NCBI GenBank assembly: GCA_030697165.1 | Contig: JAUYQQ010000022.1 | Coordinates: 434,001 to 498,000, forward strand | Direction: 5' to 3' | Length of the DNA: 64,000 nucleotides | DNA from: Acidobacteriota bacterium | GTDB lineage: Bacteria > Acidobacteriota > Vicinamibacteria > Vicinamibacterales > UBA2999 | In this document: piece by piece, positions 49,347 through 56,357 of the stretch | Position numbering within the stretch: the stretch's first letter is position 1 | Layout: each line of letters begins with the position of its first letter | Position numbers and translations under genes: made by a program | Notes under the pieces: model-generated | Databases searched by the model: none | Seen by the model: only the letters and a program-made list of their open reading frames with translations | What the model was told of the DNA's origin: nothing

Positions 49347-50724
49347 TCTCGCATCTGTCATGGTTTTGTCGCTCGCCATCCTGGGGGCTGCCTGCGCGCC
49401 GCGTTACCAGGTCCCCCAGAGCACCATTGCCGCGCCGCAGACGCTGGCCGCCACCGGCACTTCGGAGGCCGCGTTCGAGGCGGAATGGTGGCGTCAGTTC
49501 GAGGATCCCGTGCTCGACGGCCTCATGGCGCAGGCGCTCTCGGCGAACCGGGATCTCCAGGCCGCGGCGTCCCGCTTTGCCGCCGCCACCGAGTTGGCCG
49601 GGGCCGCGGCGCTGCTGCGGGCGCCCCGGGGCGGGGCCACCGCGGTGGCGGCGCGGCAACACCTGAGCGCCAGCGAGACCCCGGGTGATGCGGGCAGCGG
49701 CTCGGTCTCCCGTATTCAGGCGGCGGTTGGGGTCGCGTGGGAGGCCGACCTGTTCGGCCGCCTGCGTGAGACGCACCGCGCGGCGGTCGCCGAGGCCGCG
49801 GCCGCGGCGATGGATGTGCGTGGCGCGCAGGTTGCGATCGCGGCGCAGGTGGCGGCGGCGTACTTCGAGTTGCGCGGCGCCGAGCAGGACCTGGCGCTGA
49901 TCGACCGGCTGCAGTCGAGCACGCAGCAGCAACTCGAGACGACGCGCGCGCTGATTGCGGCCGGACGCGTCACCCGGCTCGACCTGTTGCGCGCGCAGCA
50001 GGTGGAGGACGAGTTGGCGGTGGCGCGGTCCGCGGCGTTGCATCGCGCCGAGCGCGCCCGCCACCGGCTGGCGACGCTGACCGCCCAGCCGGCCGGCACG
50101 CTTCAGATCGACGTGCAGGCCCCTCGGCCACTGCGAGCGTCGACGCTCGCGATTGGCGCGCCGTCGGAACTGCTGCGCCGCCGGCCCGACGTGGCTGGCG
50201 CGGAAGCGCGGGTCCAGGCGGCCGCGGCCCGGGCCGGCATCGCGCGCGCGGAACTGTTCCCCAGGGTTGAGATCTCTGGCACCGTTGGCCTCGTGGCCGG
50301 CAGTGTCGGACGTCTGGCCGACGCGGCCTCGGGGTCGTGGGTCCTCGCGCCGAGGCTGGTGTGGAACGCGCTGGACTGGCCGCGACTCCGCCGCGAATGG
50401 CGGGCCGCCGGCGCACTGGCGGACGCCGCTTTCGCGGATTACGAGCAGACGGTACTGGTCGGGATCGAGGAAGCGGAGACCGCGATCGATGCCTACGCCG
50501 CGGCCAATCGCGAACTGCAGGCTTTCGAGCGGCGTGCGGGCGCGTCGGCCGATACCGCCAATGTCGTGTTCATTCAGTACCGCGAAGGCTTTGTCGATTC
50601 GCTGGCGCGCACGCAGGCCGAGCGCGATGCCATCGCCGGCGCGCTCGATGCCAACCGGGCACTGACGGCGCACCGCATGGCAGTGGTCGGCGTCTATCGA
50701 GCCTTGGGTGGCGGCTGGCGCTGA
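49339..50724 (+). CDS. OprM/NodT-type outer-membrane efflux lipoprotein
   Basis: 461 residues from GTG 49339, inside the end of the RND gene. The lipobox is LGAAC (Cys18). FEAEWWRQFEDPVLDGLMAQALSANRDLQAAASR is the typical opening of the NodT family. ARLVWNALDWPRLRREWRAAGALADAAFADYEQTVLVGIEEAETAI is the second-half signature. It is the third and last gene of the RND operon and converges with the amidase gene, 13 bases between stops. Confidence 0.9.
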   Translation: MRNLASVMVLSLAILGAACAPRYQVPQSTIAAPQTLAATGTSEAAFEAEWWRQFEDPVLDGLMAQALSANRDLQAAASRFAAATELAGAAALLRAPRGGATAVAARQHLSASETPGDAGSGSVSRIQAAVGVAWEADLFGRLRETHRAAVAEAAAAAMDVRGAQVAIAAQVAAAYFELRGAEQDLALIDRLQSSTQQQLETTRALIAAGRVTRLDLLRAQQVEDELAVARSAALHRAERARHRLATLTAQPAGTLQIDVQAPRPLRASTLAIGAPSELLRRRPDVAGAEARVQAAAARAGIARAELFPRVEISGTVGLVAGSVGRLADAASGSWVLAPRLVWNALDWPRLRREWRAAGALADAAFADYEQTVLVGIEEAETAIDAYAAANRELQAFERRAGASADTANVVFIQYREGFVDSLARTQAERDAIAGALDANRALTAHRMAVVGVYRALGGGWR

Positions 50725-50737
50725 CCGTCAGCCGCCG

Positions 50738-52435
50738 TTACGGCGCCGCCGGGGGCGGTACCCGGCGTTTCGTGGCTTGTTCGAAGGCGAATGCCAGTTC
50801 GATCAGCTTCGGCTCGCTGCACTGTGCGCCGACGAAGCCCACGCCGAATGGGGCCGGCATAGCGTTGAACCCAGCGGGGAACGGCGGGCTCGGCGCGTTG
50901 GGGACCATGCCGAACGGTACGGCGATGACCGGATAGCCGGCGCGCGCGGCGATCCCGGCGCCGCTGCCACCGGGCGTGATGATGGCGTCGAGGTTGTGGG
51001 CCTTCAGCACCGCATCGATTCCCTGGGCGCGACTGAGCCGCAGGTCCTTGGCGTGGTCCGCTTCGTAGCGGGCCTTGTCGGCGACCAGATCGATTTCGTC
51101 CGAGATGTCGAGGCGCGACTGGTTGTACTTGATCGCGTTCGCCTTCGCGTGCGCCAGGTTCCACTGGCGCAGTTCGGTCAGCGTCTTGACCGGCGCCGAC
51201 GGTCCCAGGCTTGCCAGCCACGCGTTGAAATCACGCTTCATGCCGTACTTGAAGTTGGACGTGCAGGTGCTGTCCTTACCCTTCGCGTGCTCCGCGCCGG
51301 CGCAGAAATCGAACAGCGGAAAACTGTCGTTGGCGTTGGTGGCCACGAAACTCGGGAGGTCGGCGGGGTCGACGATGGTGGCGCCGTACTGCTTGAGCAC
51401 CGCGATCGCCTCGGCCATCACCCTGGCCTGCTCGGCGTTGAGTCCGCCGCGTGCCGTGGATTCGCCCGGCAGCGTCACGCGATCCAGGTAGAACGCGCGC
51501 GGCACGCCGATGCGCGCGCCCTTCAGGCCGCCGGCATTGAGGAACTTCGTGTAGTCACGATTGGGCGGCGGGGCGCACGTGCGCGTGGCCGCGTCGTTGG
51601 GATCCGGCGCTGCGCCCTCCATGGCCCCCAGCATGATCGCTGCGTCGGCCACCGTGCGCGTCATCGGACCGGCGGTGTCATGGTCGGCCGTGATCGGGAT
51701 GACGCCGTGGCGGCTGATGCGGCCAAGGGTCGGGCGAATGCCGACCAGCATGTTGGCGTTCGACGGACTGATGACTGACCCGCCGGTGTCGGTCCCGACG
51801 CTGGCGGCCCACAGGTTGGCGGCCGTGCCGATGCCCGAACTCGAGCCGCCGGTCTGCAGCACCGGCCGGCCGTCGCCCGGCTCGGGCCGCGGGTCTGGCC
51901 TGGGGTCGTAGGGATTGAAGGCGAAGCCGCCGACCGCGTTGTAATTGCCGGGCATCGCCGTCGGGTTGCCGGCGACCCAGTTGGCTAGCTCCGTGAGGCC
52001 GGTCTTGGCGATGATGATGGCGCCAGCCGCGATGAGGTTCCTGGTGAGCGTCGCCTCGTACGGCGGCACGTAGCCGGCAAACGCGAGCGCGCCGCCGGTG
52101 GTGGGCATGTTCGTGGTGTGGATGTTGTCCTTCAAGGCGACCGGAATGCCGTGGAGCGGCCCGCGCAATTTACCTTGCGCCCTCTCGCGATCCAGCACGT
52201 CGGCTTCCTGGAGGGCGGTGGGGCTTACCGCCAGCGCCGCATTCAGGCGGTCCTCGTCAATCGCCAGGCGGATCAGGTACTGCTCCACCAACTGGCGCGA
52301 CGTGATCTGCCCCTTGGCCATGGCCGCCTGCATGGCCGGAATCGTCGCCTCGACAACCGAGAAGCGCTGCTGGCCAGATGGGGCGAGCGCGAATGCCGAC
52401 ACGAGCAACACCAGGGTGACAGTGAACCGTTTCAT
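50738..52435 (-). CDS. Exported amidase-signature family enzyme
   Basis: 565 residues with an N-terminal signal peptide (LVLLVSAFALAPSGQQ). The amidase triad is complete: Lys102 in ALKDN, the cis-Ser in GGSSSG (197-201 region) and the nucleophile Ser220 in TDTGGSV. The conserved LHGIPVALKDNI and LVGIRPTLGRISRHGVIPI blocks agree. Family members hydrolyse amides of many kinds, including peptide amides; none is indicated here. It diverges from the unknown gene at 52527, across a tandem-repeat palindrome. Confidence 0.92.
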   Translation of the reverse strand: MKRFTVTLVLLVSAFALAPSGQQRFSVVEATIPAMQAAMAKGQITSRQLVEQYLIRLAIDEDRLNAALAVSPTALQEADVLDRERAQGKLRGPLHGIPVALKDNIHTTNMPTTGGALAFAGYVPPYEATLTRNLIAAGAIIIAKTGLTELANWVAGNPTAMPGNYNAVGGFAFNPYDPRPDPRPEPGDGRPVLQTGGSSSGIGTAANLWAASVGTDTGGSVISPSNANMLVGIRPTLGRISRHGVIPITADHDTAGPMTRTVADAAIMLGAMEGAAPDPNDAATRTCAPPPNRDYTKFLNAGGLKGARIGVPRAFYLDRVTLPGESTARGGLNAEQARVMAEAIAVLKQYGATIVDPADLPSFVATNANDSFPLFDFCAGAEHAKGKDSTCTSNFKYGMKRDFNAWLASLGPSAPVKTLTELRQWNLAHAKANAIKYNQSRLDISDEIDLVADKARYEADHAKDLRLSRAQGIDAVLKAHNLDAIITPGGSGAGIAARAGYPVIAVPFGMVPNAPSPPFPAGFNAMPAPFGVGFVGAQCSEPKLIELAFAFEQATKRRVPPPAAP

Positions 52436-52445
52436 GCGGGTATTC

Positions 52446-52523
52446 TAGTAGCCAGATGCCAGATGCCAGAAGCCAGTTCTGGCTACTGGCTACTGGCTAC
52501 TGGCTACTGGCTACTGGCTACTA
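52446..52523. repeat. 7-nt-period palindrome (CTGGCTA units)
   Basis: The left arm has TAGCCAG, ATGCCAG and AAGCCAG units. The right arm is six tandem copies of GGCTACT. Together they form an imperfect hairpin with an internal 7-nt period. It fills the space between the divergent amidase and the gene at 52527 and ends three bases before that gene's ATG, so it replaces the ribosome-binding region. The layout is like the 8-nt-period CAGGAG family, but the sequence is unrelated. Confidence 0.85.
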
Positions 52524-52526
52524 CCT

Positions 52527-53858
52527 ATGGACATCACTTTCGAGCACGCCTGCACTCTCGTGGGCAGCGCCCTGCGCGGTTCGGCGCGCCAGGAAATCGT
52601 CGCGGACGCGGCCCGTGCCCCGAACCTTGGCAAGGCCCTACTGCGCCTGCGCGACAGCATGCGCGCCAACGAGTTCAAGGCCGGCGCCCATCAGATCTTT
52701 CTGGACCGGATGATCCGCACCTATGACGGCCGGACGCGCAGCGAAGGCTTCCATGTCCTGCACGACTGGGACGGCGTGTCGCAGCAGGTCAATCCCGACA
52801 TCATCCCGATTGACGTGCTGCATTTCCTGGTCGAGCAGCGTGGCGGGGAGCCGGCCACCGAGATCGAACTGGCCATCCTGCTGGATTATTACTTCGCGCA
52901 CGTCCTGCAGCTACTGACGCTGCGCGTTTGGGACGATGGCGACGCGGATCGCAACCTGGATCTGGTGGGCGAGTTGCTGGCCGAACTGCAGGGGCCGAAC
53001 GGCAGCGGCCAACAGTTTGCCGCGGATGCCGAGACGCTCTTGCTGATCGGCACGTCGCATTACGAGCTGAACGAGTCGGGCTTTGTCACCTTGCTGGCGA
53101 AGACCCGGACGCTGAACGAGGCGCACCAGGTGCGAATTGCTCTCGGCCATGCCGCCGCCATGGGCTGTCACCTGCGCTTTGGCTTCGAGGCCCAGTGTGG
53201 CCGCGATACCGTCGCGCTGCGCGACGACAATGTCGCCGACTACCCCTGGTTGTGCTTCGCGCTCGCGGGGGTGATGCGCGAGTACGACCGGCGGGTCACT
53301 GAGGGGCCGGCTAACCTCCTTCGCCAAGGCTCCGGCGGTCAAGCAGCCGGACACCACATGACGGATCAAGCCGGGCGCGACATTGCCATCCTCGAAGAAG
53401 CGCTGCTCAACGGACTGACCCCGGACGCCCGTGCCTTCGTGGGCGTCCCGCCCGCCTCGCTCAACGACTCGCAGGACGATCGCGCGCAGTTCCACCAGTT
53501 GTTTACGAAGCACAAGCCGGCCCTGCTGGCGGCGTTCGAAACGTATCGTCCCACCGAGACGGCCTACTCACCGCTGTCGTTCTTCTTCAACTTCTCCCAC
53601 AACGTCGTGAAGGGCACCGTGGTGGACGCGCTGCTGTGGGGCGAGGCCTGGGACCTGACGCTGAACGACCTGTTCACAGGCGGGCCGCGTGCGGGAGTGG
53701 AGGAGGGGTCACAGCAACTGCTGGCGTCGACCCTGATGGGCTATGCGCGGTCGAACCCCGATCGCATTCGCGGGCGGCTGATGCCGGTGATCGTCTACGA
53801 CCCGCAGTCAGGCCGCCGCGCGTTCACCATCGCGATGGAGAAGCTCTCCCAGCCGTGA
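52527..53858 (+). CDS. Unknown protein with an in-frame repeat insertion
   Basis: 443 residues; I do not recognise the family. The sequence is mostly helical and without a signal peptide (HACTLVGSALRGSARQEIVADAARAP, later AILLDYYFAHVLQLLTLRVWDD and SFFFNFSHNVVKGTVVDALLW). Residues about 260-279 (ANLLRQGSGGQAAGHHM) are encoded by a structured repeat also found at 41381-41436. They look like a later insertion in the middle of the protein. The start is uncertain because a 7-nt-period repeat occupies the upstream region; no Shine-Dalgarno is visible. Confidence 0.7.
   Translation: MDITFEHACTLVGSALRGSARQEIVADAARAPNLGKALLRLRDSMRANEFKAGAHQIFLDRMIRTYDGRTRSEGFHVLHDWDGVSQQVNPDIIPIDVLHFLVEQRGGEPATEIELAILLDYYFAHVLQLLTLRVWDDGDADRNLDLVGELLAELQGPNGSGQQFAADAETLLLIGTSHYELNESGFVTLLAKTRTLNEAHQVRIALGHAAAMGCHLRFGFEAQCGRDTVALRDDNVADYPWLCFALAGVMREYDRRVTEGPANLLRQGSGGQAAGHHMTDQAGRDIAILEEALLNGLTPDARAFVGVPPASLNDSQDDRAQFHQLFTKHKPALLAAFETYRPTETAYSPLSFFFNFSHNVVKGTVVDALLWGEAWDLTLNDLFTGGPRAGVEEGSQQLLASTLMGYARSNPDRIRGRLMPVIVYDPQSGRRAFTIAMEKLSQP
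53307..53361. repeat. CCGGCT/AGCCGG structured repeat, copy 2, inside a coding region
   Basis: Reverse complement of the element at 41381-41436, with outer arms CCGGCT and AGCCGG. It adds LLRQGSGGQ and flanking residues to the unknown protein without breaking the frame. A short related stretch (GCCTTGGCGAAGGTGG) also lies near 61780. Confidence 0.85.
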
Positions 53859-53865
53859 CGTCGCT

Positions 53866-53937
53866 AACAGGAGCTCAAGAGATCAAGAGCTAAGAATCTT
53901 TGACAAAAATTCTCCTGAACTCCTGAACTCCTGTTTA
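53866..53937. repeat. CAGGAG-type periodic palindrome, copy 6
   Basis: Left arm AACAGGAGCTC-AAGAGATC-AAGAGCTA; right arm TCTCCTGAA-CTCCTGAA-CTCCTGTT, a very regular 8-nt period. It lies between convergent genes, and the TAA of the methyltransferase gene is part of it. Confidence 0.87.
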
Positions 53938-54750
53938 TCTCGTTGCTTTCCAGGGCCGCTGCCCGGCGGGCGTGGTGATGGTTCCGGTGATCTCGTTGCC
54001 GGTGATCTTGCCCTGGTAGGTGAAGCCGCCGGCAATGAAGGTGATCTCGTCACCGCGCAGCGCCCGGCTTGAAATGGTGTGCTTCGCGCCGTCGACGGTA
54101 ATCGAGCCCTCGACCATCTGGTAGGTCTGGAACAGTTCCAGCATCCCGTTGGCCATTTTCCATTGCCCCTGCGCCTTGGCCGGCACAATCCACAACAGCA
54201 CCTCGCACCAGCTCGCGCAGTCGCTGCTCTCGGGTTCGAGCGTGAGCCGTTCGTCGGGCTCCCAGCCGTCAATGCCGAAAGTGTTGCCGACAATGCGTGA
54301 GCCCGGCGTCATCTCGAGGAACTTCGGGGCCAGCCGGTTCAGGTTGACCGGTAGCAGGAACAGGGCCAGCACGCTGGCCTTCGAGATGTCGGCGGCGTAC
54401 ATGTCGCCTTCGACGAACTGCGCCTTGTCGGCGACGCCGGCTTCGGCCGCCAGCTTGCGCGACAGCACCACCATGTCGGGGTTGTACTCAACCCCGACGC
54501 CGCGCGCGCCGAGCTGGGCGGCGGCAATGATGTTGCGGCCGTCCCCCGAGCCCAGGTCCATCACGAAGTCGTTCGGCGTGACCTTGGCCACTTCGAGCAT
54601 CTTGCTGACCATGGCCGGCGGCGACGGCACCCAGACCACGTCCTTGCCGGCCTGCCCGCTCCTGGGCTCGAACGGGGTCTGCGGCTCTTGCGCGTGCGCG
54701 ACAGCGCCCAACGCAAGCACGAGGAACACGAGAGAGGCTTTCATGCGCAT
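53935..54750 (-). CDS. Exported SAM-dependent methyltransferase-like protein
   Basis: 271 residues with a clear signal peptide (LVFLVLALGAVAHAQ). The Rossmann methyltransferase motif I is FVMDLGSGDGRNIIAAAQLGARGVGVEYN, followed by VEGDMYAADISKASVLALFLLPVNLNRLAP. An additional C-terminal beta domain (about 195-271) ends PAGQRPWKATR. SAM is not expected in the periplasm, so a signal peptide on an otherwise intact enzyme is odd; it may bind another ligand. It starts 18 bases after the metallo-beta-lactamase-fold gene and probably shares its transcript. Confidence 0.8.
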   Translation of the reverse strand: MRMKASLVFLVLALGAVAHAQEPQTPFEPRSGQAGKDVVWVPSPPAMVSKMLEVAKVTPNDFVMDLGSGDGRNIIAAAQLGARGVGVEYNPDMVVLSRKLAAEAGVADKAQFVEGDMYAADISKASVLALFLLPVNLNRLAPKFLEMTPGSRIVGNTFGIDGWEPDERLTLEPESSDCASWCEVLLWIVPAKAQGQWKMANGMLELFQTYQMVEGSITVDGAKHTISSRALRGDEITFIAGGFTYQGKITGNEITGTITTPAGQRPWKATR

Positions 54751-54768
54751 AACCGGTCGGACGCTTTC

Positions 54769-56211
54769 CTATTGGCCGGCGGCCTTCACCAGTTCCGCGA
54801 ACGGCGCGATGACGCTGTGCAGCGGAACGATGCGGTCGACGACGAGTTTGCGGGACTGGATATTCTCCAACAAGTTGGCCGCATATGGGTTGGCTTGTGA
54901 GCCGGGACCGAACGCGTCGACCTGGATCACCACCCTCGCGCTGGGCACGTAGGCCATCAGCATGGTGTCGGAGTGCGGGTTGCCGGCGACATGGTACAGC
55001 GTCACCGCCATGGCGGCGTCCTTGAACGCCCGCTCGCCGTCCACGGTCTCGACGGTTACCGGCCGGGGGTTCTTCGCCAGCGCGTCGGGTTGACGCGTGT
55101 GCGGACGCTTGGCCATGTTCTCGACCCACTCGCGGTTGCCGGCGTGGGTGATCACGGTCAGGCCCTCGGCCATGGCCGCCCGCAAGCCCGCGGTGTGATC
55201 GAAATGATGATGGGTGGTCACGAGCTGGGTCAGCGGTTTGCCCGGGACGGTTGCGCGGGCGGTGGCGATCACGGCCATGGTGCGTGCCTCGCTTTGCGGC
55301 GCGTCGATCAGCATCAGGTGATCGCTGAACTCGATCAGGGCGCTGTGGTGCGACTGGCCGGCGAGCAGCCACACGCCCTTGCCGACCGCCTGGGCGACGA
55401 CATTCGGCGCCGCCGGGGCCGCCGCGGGCGCCGAGACCGAGGCCGGCGCGGCGAGGTCGGCGATGGTGCCGTCAACGGTCTGTGACGAGGCCTGGATTTC
55501 CCAGGTGGTGAAGTCGTCCACCTTGCCGGCCAGGCGGCGCGGCAACTTCAGGCCGCTCACGTCCTGGTAGTCCGAAAACGTCGTCGTCATCACCACGTCG
55601 CCGAGGTTGGCGTGGTACGCGTTCGACGAGATGGCGAGCGGCACGCCCGCGGCGTCGATCGTCAACGTCAACACCGGCCCGGCGGCGGTGTGGATTTCGG
55701 CCTGTCGCACGGCGCCCAGCGTTCGCACGTTGGCAATCGTCGTCTTCGGGTCGGCGGTCGAGCGCAGCAGTGTGAGCGGGTGGTGATAGAGATCCGTGGC
55801 CCGGTCGGCGGCGGCGACCCCGCCCAGCCGCGTGGCGGTCCCGGCCGGGTTCACGTTGAACGCGACCGCTCCATCCAGTCCCTGGATCTGCGTCTGCGGT
55901 TGTGGCCCCTGGAAGAACGCAAACTTCGGTGTCCGCGTCTGCTGCACCCGCTGGCGGCTGTTGGCGAGGTCGATTTCCCGCTTGTAGCCGGTAATGGCGA
56001 AGGTCTGCGTCGTCGCCTCGGGCTTCATGTCCTGGCCGAGGTTGAAATTGACGCCCTCGCCCTCGATGGTCAGTGTCTTTACCGCGTCAATCAGGTCGCG
56101 GCCCCCCATCGCGGCGGCGGCATCGTTGACGAACTGCTGCTCGGGCGTGGCCCGGGCGCAGCCGGCCAGGGTGAGCGTGAGGAACAGGGCTGCCTGCAAA
56201 TGTTGTCTCAT
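54769..56211 (-). CDS. Metallo-beta-lactamase-fold lipoprotein
   Basis: 480 residues with a lipobox (LTLTLAGC). The N-terminal half (about 20-265) is an outer-membrane-lipoprotein-like beta region (NLGDVVMTTTFSDYQDVSGLKLPRRL). The C-terminal half carries the MBL zinc motif THHHFDHTAG plus downstream His in THAGNREW and VAGNPHSDT. Many MBL-fold proteins hydrolyse lactones, phosphodiesters or thioesters; the substrate is unknown. First gene of a two-gene unit with the exported methyltransferase-like protein. Divergent from the TonB-receptor gene. Confidence 0.87.
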   Translation of the reverse strand: MRQHLQAALFLTLTLAGCARATPEQQFVNDAAAAMGGRDLIDAVKTLTIEGEGVNFNLGQDMKPEATTQTFAITGYKREIDLANSRQRVQQTRTPKFAFFQGPQPQTQIQGLDGAVAFNVNPAGTATRLGGVAAADRATDLYHHPLTLLRSTADPKTTIANVRTLGAVRQAEIHTAAGPVLTLTIDAAGVPLAISSNAYHANLGDVVMTTTFSDYQDVSGLKLPRRLAGKVDDFTTWEIQASSQTVDGTIADLAAPASVSAPAAAPAAPNVVAQAVGKGVWLLAGQSHHSALIEFSDHLMLIDAPQSEARTMAVIATARATVPGKPLTQLVTTHHHFDHTAGLRAAMAEGLTVITHAGNREWVENMAKRPHTRQPDALAKNPRPVTVETVDGERAFKDAAMAVTLYHVAGNPHSDTMLMAYVPSARVVIQVDAFGPGSQANPYAANLLENIQSRKLVVDRIVPLHSVIAPFAELVKAAGQ

Positions 56212-56357
56212 GATGTCTACCAGAAGGAAATGCGCCTAATCTTTGGAGTATATGCCTTCCCACTCGTCCCACGGTTTCGTCTAAAGCCCTACCACCTGAG
56301 GCGGGAATCGGAGACAATGGCGCCGCGTTGTTTCCGTTTGTATTGAGGAGGAAGAGA

